64,000 nt of DNA from Gymnopus androsaceus JB14 (GCA_009733575.1 ML769557.1:85091-149090), one strand, 5' to 3'; numbered from the stretch's first letter, positions 16,150-27,976 are shown. Numbers and translations: made by a program. Notes: generated by a model not told the origin, from the letters alone.

Positions 16150-16873
16150 TCACACCCTTCCCAGGAAGTTCCGCACCTCAGACTCAGGAAGAGCTCCCAC
16201 AAACTGCATAACATTCTGTCCCTCTCGGAAAGCGATCACTGTCGGCAGAGCGCGGACCTGCACATGGTATAAAAAGTTGAACAATCGTGATTCATGAATG
16301 GATAGACAGTTAGACTTTGACTTGAGAATATAAACACGGATATTTAGGGGACGAGACGCACTTTGTATCTTTGACTTAGCTCCATGCCATCTTCGGATTC
16401 GGTATTAATAGTCATGACGTCCACCGGGAATCCTGTACCCGATTTAACGTCTGGATCGTTGGAGATACTCTTGAGGATGGGTGACAGCCTACAGATACCA
16501 TATTCGATATCGCACACTCGGTGACTTTGAAAAGTTGACTGACATATGACAAGGCCGGCACCAGCTACACAACAAGTCGTTCCATCAGCCCAAGCTTGAG
16601 ATATTCCTATGCAAGTACGGCGCGCTCACTCGGCATAAAAGTCTACCAAGACAACGCGTCCTTCTGACTGCGGTCCGGTAGTGACTTTTTTGAAGGTCTA
16701 GAAAGAGAAAGCAGTTGTCCAGAAAACGCCATAGGTCGGAAGGACTATTAACGCACACTAAAATCGGCATCAGGGTAATGGTCAGAACGAGAAGCGCTGG
16801 CAGAGAAGGTTCTAATTAGTCGAGGAGCGGCGGTTGATGACTTGAGGGCCCGAAGAGTTAATGAATACGCCAT
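16150..16873 (-). CDS. Mitochondrial thioredoxin-like protein, active site WCRPC on a 21-nt micro-exon
   Basis: Five exons (16873-16757, 16697-16630, 16564-16544, 16488-16362, 16257-16150) encode 146 residues. The N-terminus MAYSLTLRALKSSTAAPRLI, followed by RTFSASASR, is a typical mitochondrial presequence. Then come a beta strand VVLVDFYAD, the redox motif WCRPCHM, LSPILKSISNDPDV, and VRALPTVIAFREGQ with the cis-proline (ALPT). It ends VGALPESEVRNFLGRV. The active-site motif is WCRPC instead of the usual WCGPC. It sits on a 21-nt exon flanked by 65- and 55-bp introns. Without that exon the protein would lose its CxxC. The total length divides by three and all splice sites are GT-AG. Confidence 0.88.
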
Positions 16874-17274
16874 TGAACGAGATATGCCTCCAAGTCAACG
16901 TCGTTGGTAGTTTTAAGCAAAAAAATGAATTGAGCGCCAATTTTTCCCTTACTCAGCTTGACGCGTGAGTCACAGGTCATGTCTTCTTGACACGGTTCTG
17001 CTGATCTTCAACTCAGATGGATCAGAATCCAAGCAGCTCATGCCTTTGTCTTTCTCTTTCTCTTTGAATCTCTGCAAAAATCAACTGCGTATCTATCGGA
17101 TTTTTCCACCCTTGCTTACAGGATGTTCTCTTGTTTTCAATATATTCTCTCAGTGTCTCACTAATCAACCTTCAATCGCCGCTTGAACGTTATCCCTTTG
17201 CTTTCAAAGCTGCTACTTGGAAGAACTATTATAAGTCGTAGACACAGAATCTCCAGTTTCTCACTGAACCCGCG
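16874..17274. promoter_or_regulatory. Divergent promoter region of thioredoxin and MDR oxidoreductase
   Basis: 401 bp separate the two start codons. The right half is pyrimidine-rich, as is common just upstream of basidiomycete starts. No specific site was recognised. Confidence 0.35.
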
Positions 17275-18641
17275 ATGCAAGCTCTCGTCACAGCTCCTGG
17301 AAATACCGCCATCGTCGCACAGGTTCCTATACCTGAACCATCCTCCAACGAGATCAGGTCTGTATCAATCGACATTAACGTTTTCAATATACCCCATTAA
17401 AATGCCATCTTGATCCAGGATTAAAGTCCATTCCGTAGCCTTGAACCCGGTTGACGCGCTATATGTCTTCCATCCTGCCGATGCCTCAGGACGAGTCATT
17501 GGCAGCGATATCGCTGGCGTAGTGGATCAAGTAGGGTCTGAGGTGACCCGATGGAAAGTAGGTGACCGTGTTGCGGGACTCTTACAAGGAGGTAAAGCAG
17601 TGAATACTCTTGTGATCGAGCAGAAATCCTTACTGCATCCATACATTTTAGCAACCTCAGGAAATGCACGTCCTGGTGGTTTCGCGGAATATGCTATCGT
17701 AGAGGCCGACCTCGTCATCGCTATACCTTCCCAGGTGTCTTTTGATGAAGCAGCCACATTCCCTCTGTGTTCTCTGACCGCTGCCCAGGTAATGTTTCGC
17801 TCAACGGTGCAGTATCGGGTCTCTAATCGTCTCAACATATAGGCTCTGTTCATTCGTTTAGAGCTGACTCCACCCTTTCCGAGTCCTTACGAATTCGCTC
17901 CAGAGTCATTGGAAGCTCCAACCATCTTGATCTACTCTGCTGCAACCTCTCTTGGTCTGTTTACAATCGGCTTGGCCAACCTGCTCCGCACACCCGCAGG
18001 AAATTCCTACCGCATATTCGCTACAGCGTCTTCAAAACATCACTTCAAGCTACTTGCGCTTGGTGTAGAGGCAGTCTTTGACTACAGGGACTCCTGAGTG
18101 GCCTCAACGCGTCAAGGACGCGTCTGGCGGGATCCACTACGTTGTGGATTGCATATCCGAAGATGAAAGTACGGCGTTGATCTCTCAGACGTTCTCCAAC
18201 ACTGGCGGAAGAATTGCTGTTATCAGAAAATCTGCATGGCGAAAGGAAGGTATCAGGCAAGATGTGACACCATTGTATGGGGCTGCTTGGGCTGGTCTAG
18301 GGAAGGAGATCTTCTATAACAGTGAGTGCTTAGTTTTGCGCAGTCTTTCCAAATTACAGTAACGGCGTTGACTAGACGAGATTCTGCCAGCTGATCCATC
18401 CTGGCGTGCATTGACCGTCGCATTCTTTGACTGGATGTCTTCGTACTCTGATCACTTCCCTATTTCTCCCAACCCTGTACGAATCATGCCAGGAGGCTTT
18501 TCCGGTATAGCTGATGATGCTTTTATGCTACTTGGGGCGGGCAAAGTCGCAGATCGAGATTCGAATCTTGCTCTAGCTGCTCGTACAGAAGCCTGGATGA
18601 AACCGATTTCGGGAGAGAAGCTGGTCTACCGTGTACCGTAA
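17275..18641 (+). CDS. Medium-chain dehydrogenase/reductase, quinone-oxidoreductase or enoyl-reductase-like
   Basis: Four exons. The start ATG at 17275 gives MQALVTAPGNTAIVAQVPIP. A GroES-like half follows with VHSVALNPVDALY, GSDIAGVVDQVGSEVTRWKV and GDRVAG. The nucleotide-binding half carries PTILIYSAATSLGLFTIGLA and DEAATFPLCSLTAAQ. It ends LVYRVP. The zinc-ligand cysteines of alcohol dehydrogenases are absent, which fits the zinc-independent NADPH-dependent branch that includes the fungal trans-enoyl reductases of polyketide clusters. No polyketide synthase is nearby, so the substrate is unknown. At 18092 an extra T breaks the frame between VFDYRD and PEWPQRVKD; removing it restores a continuous, family-like reading. 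Confidence 0.85.
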
Positions 18642-18784
18642 ATGCACAAGTGGATTCGGGGGTGAGGCCCCGAGCGATATATACAGTAGACAAAGCTGGC
18701 GTCCGTCGAATGTTCATGAATGCATCATCAAAACAATTTATATTCAACGCTACTAAAATTTTAAAAAGGTGCAACGAGTCGAGC

Positions 18785-21700
18785 CTATAGTTCAATTTTT
18801 ATCCGATGATACATCTCCGCCAGCTTCCTCGCATCTTCTAGACTCACCGACTCGTTTAATTGACCATCTGCATCATACACCTTGGGCAGAGGGTAATCGA
18901 ACGAAGCCGGAGTTTGTGGGATGCATGTATATTCTTGCTTGACGCCATAATCGTCGAAGCTCCAAGGATCCCCGGGCTTGGAAGGTGCGCTAAGCAAGAT
19001 AGCATTCGCTGAATTCAAGGAAATGTCCGAGTCAAAATAGTTGAGCGGCGTTAGGAGGAAACTGCGACAAGATTAGCCTCTCTCTCTCTCTCTCTCCACC
19101 GAACCATTGAAAGCACGCACCTCGACATTGCGACCGTGGTCTTGGTATTGGGCGAATCTTCAGCTTGAGGCTAGATGTTGATACAGTAAGGATGTGCGCA
19201 TACTATTGAGCGAAACAACGAACCAAATGATGAGTGCCAACATTGATCCAGACAACGAGATCTTCCTGAGTGATATTTTCCCCGTCAAAGAACTTGTGGA
19301 AATCGACGGTAGGTTTCCCCGGAAGGTTCATGTTCCACATCGAGCTGGAAGAGAGCTCGGTATCTTTCTGAAGTGACACAGCTAGGTTGTATCTGGCCCA
19401 GTTTGCATTGTTGAGAAGGCGGCGGGAGCCAACGACCGTCTGTTGAATATATGTTCAAAGGACATTGCAAGGTAGACACAATTTGAACACACATTATGTA
19501 CCGGGGAGTATCCAGCGTGAATGGCATATCCACGAGGAATGCCCCAAGCATTAGTCTGGTTTTGGTTTATGAATGGAATAATGACCCTGGAAGTTGGTAG
19601 GGTACTTGAGCAGCGCTTCATCTTCTGTTTCGATAATGCGCTTGGTAATCTTTTGCTGGATGACCGTGCTCCCCCATTCATCATCTACAAACCAGGGCTG
19701 AACGACGGCCTCTTGAGCAGTAGTGGTCTCGAGCAAGCTATTTTCTAACCCTGCGATATCTAGATCAACTCTGTATATAAGATTAGTTGACCGCGACTCA
19801 TTCCAGCAAATCAATGGACGTACTTGTAGTTGATGACGTGGTCGTGGACATTCCCCACTTTTAAAAAAATCAGCTACCCTTGTTTCTGGAGACCATATAC
19901 ACTGACTGCTAGTTTCCCTTATTTTTCCGCCATATCCTTCTTGGAGGGGCTCCCAATAGCCGCCTTGGATGTATCCCGATGCAGAGACACGAACTTCCAT
20001 CGTTCCGTCGATGTGGAACATATAGTCAAACTACAGATCTTCATCAGCAAGATGCACACTAAGAACGGATGTAATAAATACGCACCACTATTTTATGAAT
20101 GGTCGATTTGCATGTTAAAAGATTGAGGTCGATATACTTGGACATTTTTTAACGTACCGTAGTCGTAACTGGTCAACGGTCCCATAAACATCCAGCAAAG
20201 TTTGATAAATAATCAATAAGACTCACTTTCCTACCACAGAGATGGTTCGAACAGTTAACATATATCCTTTGACCGCTCCGAACTCGCCATCCATATACCC
20301 AGTATGTCGCGTCACAGGCCTTCCAGTGTCTTGTTCAAATACACAGATCGCCTTGTCGCGTATGATAGTCCCCATAGCAGAGTATGTTGTAGCGGGTAGG
20401 TAGACAGCGTCGAGAGGACAGTCATATCCCGGAAGCAGGTTCTGAACAGAAGAGCCCATACCAAAGTAACGGTCCTGCCAAGCAGTGGTGGCTTGCAATG
20501 GGTCATTTCCCGCTTTAAAAATATGAGTGAGGGATCAACACAAATGAAGAGTGGCGAACCGTATTGAGCTATGGCTTCCTGAGGAGCAAGCTATAGCGAT
20601 GGCAATATTAGTGAGTTGCAGGAGACAAAAAGCAAGGCTTACGTGCCTGATATATGATTCTCTCTCCTTGCAAGGTGATATCCCAGAGACTCAACCCCAT
20701 ATCCCTATCGAATCCCAGATACATGCCCCAACTCATCCAGGAGATGTACTGCGTTTCTTGGTCAACTCTGAACCTCAAGCCAGCAAATGAAACGGAACGA
20801 GGACCAGGAAGGTGGTCGAGGTCTCGCGGTTTCCCTACACGCTTGCGGGTTGTCCAGGAATAGTCTTTATCTTGTGTGATCAACGTCTCTGGGGAGCGAA
20901 TAAGGGTCCCATTGCGGAAAGCTTCGAGAAATCCCTCAGTTGACTCGAAAACCTGGTGGTTATAGACCACCTTGTAGACTTTAGTATCAACTTCACATCA
21001 GTTGATGTTGAATTACCTTTAAAACTTTCCATAATGAAGGGTCCGTGCCAGATACATCGACGTATTGCCAGAAATTGATTGGAAGCAGCCATGGTCCTGC
21101 AACGTTCCTTCTAAACAACCGGGAAGAAAATCCTTAAGTGGGGAACAAACGAATAAAAGTAGATAATTTACCGAAACGAATACCAAACTTTCCTTTTAGT
21201 ACCATCAAAACTGAACGGACCACTGGCAGAGACAATCAAGGTATCGTTCTCAGCTCCCCGCGCTGTCGCTCCAAACAAATCCTGAAGCATTGGCGGTAAA
21301 TAAAGACAAGTTCACATCCAAGAGAACCACGTACTTGCATAGCATTCGACAGCTCTGGGGTGATAAATTTGAAGAGCTGCTGGAGTTCCAAGATGCTAAT
21401 CATCCCTCGAGCATCAAAAGGTATCTCGCTTTCGTGATAGATCTCAGTCAATGGCCTGATTACAGTTCGCTCCCCAACCGGAAGTGGCCCAACAAGATAA
21501 TTCCTGACAACAGGATTCTCGAGTCCACCGTGTTGAATCGTGACACGAGCATACTTATCCGGAGCACTACCCCCAGCAAGATACGCAAGAGCTTCTGCTT
21601 TAGGAGGATAATACGTCTCGATGAGGAAAACAACATTGTCTGAAATGCTTGAAATGGGTCCTCGAGTGAGATTAAGCTGTCTTTCTGGAGCCTCTAGCCA

Positions 21701-22006
21701 CTTTTGGATCTCTGTAATTTCCGGAACTGTAAGAGATGCCCACAGATTGATAGGTACAGGAGGCTTTGCTATGTGAGAGATGGGGGCAGCACATTCCTCT
21801 AAACCGCGGCTATAATTTCCAGCAATATCCGTGAAGTGAACGGTCTTGGGTGGTGCAATAAGAAACAAGCAAAAAAGCGTAACCGCGCAAATACTGAAAA
21901 GAAGTCCAAAGCGCCTACGTGAGATGATGCCATCACGACGATCTTCAAGTTGGCGACCTTCGTCGCTCTTCGCGGGAAGACGTTGATACCCCCGCTGGCT
22001 AGACAT
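18785..22006 (-). CDS. Membrane-anchored copper amine oxidase
   Basis: Long minus-strand gene with many small exons. A cytosolic tail of about 32 residues precedes one transmembrane helix (about residues 33-51), giving a type II topology. Family motifs follow: ISWMSWGMYLGFDRDMGLSL, DRYFGMGSS with the likely catalytic aspartate, DCPLDAVYL, and the cofactor motif VVGNYDYVFDY, whose first tyrosine should become topaquinone. Copper ligands appear as VHDHVINYK and GTHHLPQAED. The C-terminus contains FLLTPLNYFDSD. These enzymes oxidise primary amines to aldehydes, releasing ammonia and hydrogen peroxide. The NYDYV part is spread over an 11-nt exon (20158-20168) and a possible 2-nt exon (20086-20087). 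One intron after GERIIYQ starts with GC. The frame breaks by one extra base near 19571-19577. Confidence 0.9.
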
Positions 22007-22769
22007 CGTTCATAAGAAGGACGAGAAGTACGTTGAGCACTGAGGAACTAAGTTTATGTGCTCTTATCAATCCATGACTTACGTATAATTCCGGATCTCC
22101 GGATCCGAAACCAGCTGCTACATAGATGGCTATCAAGGGGCATGGATAAAGTAAGTCGGCAGTAAGGATAATTCTAATGGGAAACCTCTGCTAAAACGTT
22201 GTTGGGAAACCCGGGCACCGAACAATGACCGATAGATGACGGTCTGACCCAAGCACAGCAGTCAGTAAGTCAACTTCTTCAGTTCGCCGCTGCTTCCGGT
22301 TAGCCTGTTTCAACGATCGTGTAAGTGTAGTTTGTTTAGACAAATACCTCCGGTGCTTGCAGTATATGCCAGTTGAAAATGATATAAAGAGCAGTTCTCT
22401 GAGAGTTACTCCGTTTACCGTCCGTCAAAATATTCTCGTTGGTGCATATAGGATTCAGGTTCATGTGGTGCAGGTTGGTGGGACGGTGTAAATTAATGCA
22501 TATGTATGTATGCGCTCCTCCCCGAAGTTGGATCGGGTTGAAGTGAACAACCACCAATCCAAAGCCGTGGATCATCATTCAAATTTCGGCCGCGAACATT
22601 ATACAACAGTGTGATTTATTTATTTTCAGAAGTAAAAGTACACCGTAGTGCCCACGAAACCGTGATCAGCAACAATTGAAAGTCATTCAACGTAGTCCTG
22701 AATATACAACTATTTAGCACTGGGGTTAATGCAAAAGAAGTGCATATATGCTTACATTTGAAGAAATCT
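22007..22769. other. Intergenic region
   Basis: Upstream flank of the amine oxidase and 3' flank of the G1 peptidase. A palindrome around TCCGGATCTCCGGATCC lies near 22091. No gene recognised; short open frames show no motif. Confidence 0.4.
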
Positions 22770-23859
22770 TCAAGTGTGGGTGACAGTGATCTCTCCGGAG
22801 CTTGAAATAGAGACAGAGGTGAGAATATCACTGCCCTGTTCGATCTCAAAGACGGTGGCTCCGACTGGGGTGAGGGTCTCAGAGGCAGTGGAAGCAGTAG
22901 CGCCACTGAAAACGACAGTGCCAAAGTTGGCGAAAGGAACAAGCGAATCGCCCTCTTCAAAGTCCTCTACAATCCACTCGGCATTCTGGCCCTTCAGAGC
23001 AGCCTAGTTTGTAGCCCTTGAGTAAGATTGATACAGTAGTGGATAAAAGGTGTACTCACAGCCGAGTCAGGAGCTTGCACGTTTTCTGTCACACTCTTCC
23101 CCGTGCTCACGTTCTCGAGAACAACTGTTCCAGTGGTGGTGCTCGTCGCATGTACGCTTACGGTAATAACATTACCTTTTTAAAAACCAAAAAAAAAGGT
23201 TAGACGTCAATCATCAATAGAAACAGTTGAAGTATTACCTGGGGACACTTCAAAGCCTTCAAAGTCAGTGGAGTCGAGGGGGAACCATTCGAACCTAGAT
23301 CGTTTAGATCGTTAGCATATATCATCCCTCCACATGTTATGCTGATGAATTTACCATGCATCGAACGTTGACCGACCGCCCGAAACCGTAAAGTCGACGC
23401 CAGACTGCAAGATGGACTGCTGAGCGGTGTCTCCGTCAATTCCAACCCAAGCAGAGGCGCCACCAGTTGTTCCAGATGCAGGAGTAGGGACGGTGAATGT
23501 ACCGACGACAGTGGTGAATGTCTGCCCTTTATATAGCAACCAATACTTAAGCGTCGATCATCACTCTGGTTATGCGTGACTTACCAGCAGGAGGAGAAGT
23601 GATAACAGCCCCGCTCCTTTATATCCGCACGAATTGTCAGTATATTATTGTGGGCTGTCTAGGGAGAATACACTAACCAGTTCTCACTGAACTCGACGTT
23701 GGAGATGTTACTGGCCCGAGCAGCACCGTTGGTGCTGGGGATATTCGGCCTGGACCTACGGGCTTCACGAGCAGCAACACGCTGAGCGAAACGCGAAGGA
23801 CGTGCGAAGGCGACGGAGAAGAGAAGAGCACTGGAAATGAAGAGCGAAGTGAGCTTCAT
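22770..23859 (-). CDS. Secreted glutamic peptidase, family G1 (eqolisin)
   Basis: Minus-strand gene of about six exons. MKLTSLFISSALLFSVAFA is a signal peptide. The following basic segment (SRFAQRVAAREARRSRP) looks like a short propeptide. The mature part starts near SNVEFSENWSGAVITSPPAG. It carries ASAWVGIDGD..QQSILQSG, containing the catalytic glutamine, and later NAEWIVEDFEEG, containing the catalytic glutamate. The C-terminus is SSSGEITVTHT. Eqolisins are acid-active, pepstatin-insensitive endopeptidases secreted by saprotrophic fungi. The usual cysteine of the GIDGDTC segment is replaced here by A/Q. A TATA-like element lies upstream on the same strand. Splice sites checked by eye are GT-AG. 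Confidence 0.88.
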
Positions 23860-23951
23860 GGTGATTCAAGTGTGTTGAAGGCCTGAAGAGTCGGTTCTTG
23901 GTACGAGGGAAGTGCTCGACTGTCCGATGCCAATTCAGATAAAACCTTGTG

Positions 23952-23960
23952 CTTTATATA
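23952..23960 (-). promoter_or_regulatory. TATA-like element of the G1 peptidase gene
   Basis: TATATAAAG on the minus strand, about 93 bp upstream of the start codon, suitably placed for a core promoter. Confidence 0.5.
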
Positions 23961-24344
23961 GAGAATGCGAATATTATTTTAGGATTAAGCTCGACGAAAA
24001 CCTCTTCCAATCATACTGGTGATATTTCGAGTGCTTGTCAATGTGGGTTTTTTGTATTATACGGACAAGTATAGCTCACGAGCCCTGCGTAGCATATGAA
24101 GTACTGAATTTTATCATTTGACGACCGCCCTCGGCGAACCAATGCTGAAAATGTTATCGATGAGCCTAAAGCTGTCGAGGGAATCTTGATACCTTAGTAG
24201 GTATCGAAATCCTCAAAAAAAGGATTATACTCACACAAGCGAACGAGTTGTGTAATACTACTTACTTCCGAACTCCTTGAACTTGGTATTTTTTCCAACA
24301 CGCGCGAGATAGAAGCTTGACTATTAGATCCTGCCGAGATTGTC

Positions 24345-24785
24345 CTGTATGCTCAGTAAGGACCTATCACGAACGATGCTCTTTCGATAATGACACAATC
24401 TTGCACGATGACTGCACCTTTGAGGAAAATTCTAAGCACCTCGTTGTCTGGAAATGATAACTAAGAGCGTGTTGGGATAAACGGCACTCACCAGCGTTGA
24501 CTCAGACCATCCAGGATCGATGCTCTTTCAATAATGATACAATCTTGCACGATGAATGCACATTTGAGAGATTCTAAACATCTCAATGTCTGATAACGAA
24601 GACCGTATCGGGATTAACGGCACTCACCAGCGTTGAGTCAGATAATCAGGAACGATGGAGGCTCTTTCAATAATGATACAATCTTGCACGATAAATGCAC
24701 CTTTGAAGAAGATTCTAGGCATCTCAGTGGCCGGAAATGATAACGAAGAAGCACTCACCAACATCGACTCAGGCCCGGTACTAAA
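24345..24785 (-). repeat. Three tandem copies of a ~140-bp exon/intron-like cassette
   Basis: Three imperfect copies spaced 144 and 139 bp apart (anchor GCTCTTTC at 24378, 24522 and 24661). Read on the minus strand, each unit consists of an exon-like part and an intron-like part. The exon-like part ends ..CTCAACGCTG; one copy is open as IFFKGAFIVQDCIIIERAS. The intron-like part starts GTGAGTGC and ends in AG. A fragment of a fourth copy lies at the right end. The other copies have indels that change frame. I do not recognise the encoded peptide. It may be a degenerate internally repeated gene or a simple tandem duplication. Confidence 0.65.
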
Positions 24786-24808
24786 TATTGTGAACATTGT
24801 GAGAGGTC

Positions 24809-24953
24809 AGGCGGCCAAAAAGGTGATAAGAGGCTAGCGCTCCGCGCTCAGTATTTTTTTGGGAGTTAGCTCCATAGAAAGCCTCAAGTGAATTGTTGGA
24901 CCGCGCAAATCCTGAGCGGAGGAGTTTTTCAGTGGCTTATCATTTTGGCCGCT
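24809..24953. repeat. Imperfect inverted repeat (fold-back) of about 145 bp
   Basis: The left arm begins AGGCGGCCAAAA and includes GATAAG and CTCCGCGCTCAG. The right arm, 24911-24952, contains the reverse complements CTGAGCGGAG, CTTATCA and TTTTGGCCGC. The arms are about 40 bp with small gaps, around a loop of about 60 bp. It could be a small MITE or a structural element. No target duplication was found. Confidence 0.6.
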
Positions 24954-26695
24954 AGCAGAGCGCGCTTATTAGAGATAAGCTAAGCACGGCTTGAGAGTCG
25001 GCTGCGCGCGGTTAAGCGCTTTCATCCTTTTGCTCATAGCCGTCGCTCCTATATCAGTTTTTATTGAGCTTCTCACCATCCACTCCCTGCTAGAAAGATC
25101 TTAAATCCTACCAGCGTCTCCCGATGTTCCGGCTTTGACCGCGTGGTTGTTAATTCAAAAACCTCTCTAATAGAGACAAATGCTCGTATTACTATTGTCT
25201 CTTCTCACCACTCTCATTATAGTGCATATAGCTTATTGGAGCATTTGGTGGAGCCTGCGCATTCGGTTGATCACGAGAATTATAATTCAGCGAAGGTGTT
25301 TTCGCGGTGCAGCGCTGTAACTTCGTTGTTCTTATCAAAAATGCCGTCCGTGCTTTCGTTGATAGACAGGGTATGATCGAACCTACTAGCGACCTAGACT
25401 TCGTACGCTCCAATTCATCGTCAGAAAGCGTTTCAATTTTTAACAAGTCAAACTTACAATTTCTTCCCGTTCATCATGATCTATACGACAACGCTGAGAA
25501 ATGATATTTACAATTAACTAAGTAGAACGAAACTTACTAATGAATAATCAAGAACTTAGGTCGAGACTTGGATAAAGTCATGGGTTGTGGTTAAGCTCAC
25601 TGTCTCCTTAGCTTGTCTCACGAGGGTCGGCCTACTGCGCTCGTTTAAGGATAGCCTGGAGCCCTCATCAGTTCATACTTATTACGGACTCTAAAGATCG
25701 GATGGAAGGAACTGCATTTACGAACGCTGGCTGCCATACAGAGACATATTTCAAGAATGACAGGCAACGCTAGATCGTAAAACAGGAGCTTGATTGAGCA
25801 GCCCTCCACTGCCAGCACTGCCAGCCACAGCCTATAAGTAGAACTAGGCCAACGATTGGGCAAAGGGCCTTTTTCCGATGATCTTCATGAGTCATGTTCC
25901 ATCAAGTTTGAAGCGAAGCTATTCTTACACCGAGTGCACCGATCGTTACATCGTTCGTCCGCATAACATTGGAGATTGCTCAGATATCATGATGGACCGG
26001 GTGGAATACCAAGAATCAAGAGATGGGAGAGATATAATGCTCATTCACAGCAAATGCTTGCTTTTGGATACGTTGAAGTAATCCATGTATCGAATTTGGC
26101 ACTTTTAGCGGATTGGAGAGTCGACTCGACTCGACGTTCAACGTCAGCTTCAAGACATGGCGGACATGGACGTCGCTTGCCAACTCCGTCCGTGCCCACC
26201 CTGCTCCGAGAATGAATGGACGCTAAACTCGCTTTGATCAGCTCTCTCCATTGGCGATATTACGAGTATGTATCAAACGGCTTCTCCTGAATCGCGACCG
26301 GAATGAATAAGTTGCCACGAGCATATACGACGGGATCATCGTACAACGGCAGACGCCTTTGATTTCCTCTTAATTCGCAAGGCAAAAAAGCGCTTTCTGC
26401 GCTCCTGGTACCGCTCCTAATATTGCGACTCGCATGCTCGCCTCAGGCAAATAATTTTGGCCAAGAATGGGGTGAAATATGCACTTTTCCAATAGCATTA
26501 ATGCGCTATGTATCAGGGCTGTCTGATGAGATGGAGACAGATACTCTATTGAACAATCATCAGGCATTTGGCGTAACAACCTGAATAATGTCCAGGAGCC
26601 AATTAGACTGAGACCAGTTTACTGGGTATTGTAAAAGTTGCTATGGATACATTTTTACAACAAAGATGTACGTATGAAGGTTGTATGATGGGGCG
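24954..26695. other. Gene-poor interval
   Basis: 1.7 kb without a recognisable gene on either strand. Open frames of up to 79 codons show no motif. A short run of the heptamer-like GACTCGACTCGACG occurs near 26128. No tRNA or transposon hallmark seen. Confidence 0.4.
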
Positions 26696-26840
26696 ATATA
26701 AAAGAGCGGAGGCTGGGATTTCTCCCCAGGTTGTCTTCGTTCTTGTCCCCCTCTTCTTCAGTCCTTAATTGTCTTTCTGAGCAGTGTAGGTCCCCTTCCA
26801 GGACGAGATGATAACTGCAAACTGATCACTACGTCCACAG
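26696..26840 (+). promoter_or_regulatory. TATA-like element and probable 5' UTR intron of the cupredoxin gene
   Basis: ATATAAAAG at 26696-26704 is a plausible TATA box, 197 bp before the start codon. A likely untranslated intron runs from GTAGGT at 26786 to CACAG at 26840 (55 bp). Confidence 0.45.
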
Positions 26841-26900
26841 GCTCCTTGGTCCTTCCTTACGCTACTAAACTCCTCCACTTGATTACCGTCACCTCTCAAA

Positions 26901-27976
26901 ATGCGTTTCTCCGTTGCTGCTGCTGCTCTCCTCTCTGCTGCCACTGTTCAGGCTCAGAACCAATGGAATGTCACCGTCGGTTTCAACGACACATTGGTGT
27001 TCAACCCTACAAAGTACGTCTTCTACCCTACCTGGTTGATGGCTGGTTCTCACATGTTTCCCTTAGTTTGACCGGTGTTGCGAACAATGACATTGTCAAC
27101 TTCCAATTGTAAGATTACCTTTTCAGCTGGCGATATTGTGAACGACGTTGATATTTTTCCTTTCAGTGTTACCAAGAACCACGTCAGTCCTTCAGCGACC
27201 TGCTTGATGTCCTTTTCAGACTGAAACTTTATCGCTAGTCGGTTACCCAATCTACGTTCGCCGCCCCTTGCACGGCTGCTGGTGTTAGCTCTGGGTTCCA
27301 GGACGTCTCTAACCCCAATGCATCTACCTTCCCCACTTGGTCTGTACAAGGAGTTTCTTTTAAAGTGACAGTAGACGCTGATACTAGTGTGTAGGAGTAT
27401 TACCGTCGAGAACGCCTCCGGTAAGAATGTTTCGCCTTCTGTGTCTTTGGAAATAGACTTCTAACATGTTTTCCTGAAGCCCCCTTGTGGTTCTTCTGTG
27501 CTCAGACCACCGCGAACAGCACACATTGTGAAGCAGGAATGGTTGGTGTTATCTTGGCGCAATCCCTGGTGCTTCCTTACTGACATTATCCTCCAGGTCT
27601 TTGCTATTAACCCGTCAGCGACCAAGACCTTCGCTGCCTTCCAGGTCAGATTCATTCTGCATATGATGCCCATTTTTATTGATTTTGGTTTAACTTCTAG
27701 CAACTGGCTATGACCCCCAACGCGTCCCTACCCGCTGGGCAGAACCCTTCAGGAAGCGTTATCACTGGTGCAGGAGCCACTGACGCTGTTGCCTCTATTG
27801 AGGCTGTGCCATCATCTACTGCCGGTAGTGCATCTGGTGGTGCATCTGGTGCATCTGGCTCTTCGACCGGCAGCGGCTCCTCTCCTGCTCCTTCCAACGG
27901 TGCTTCACAGTTGATGAGCGGAAGCTCAATCAGCCTCCTTACTGTTGCAGGTCTCGTTGCCGGATTGATTCTGTAA
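26901..27976 (+). CDS. GPI-anchored phytocyanin/plastocyanin-like cupredoxin
   Basis: About eight small exons. MRFSVAAAALLSAATVQA is a signal peptide. The domain that follows has type-1 copper ligands in phytocyanin order: histidine in TKNHSVTQS, then cysteine, histidine and methionine in PLWFFCAQTT..THCEAGM. A Ser/Gly/Thr-rich linker (from about 27820) and a hydrophobic tail, SISLLTVAGLVAGLIL, suggest GPI anchoring to the cell wall or membrane. Such extracellular serine-rich proteins are common in mushrooms; their electron partner is unknown. Between FPTWS and SITVENAS the splice junction near 27390 leaves one extra base, so the exact exon border is uncertain. This may be another single-base insertion. 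Confidence 0.82.

Noticed and set aside
16544..16629. Thioredoxin apparently lacking its CxxC motif
   Set aside because: A first splice choice gave a protein without the active site. A downstream acceptor yields a 21-nt exon with WCRPC and keeps the frame.
24345..24785. Hexapeptide-transferase-like repeat (GAxIVQDCIII)
   Set aside because: The resemblance is weak, the repeats lie about 140 bp apart with intron-like spacers, and the other copies are frame-shifted.
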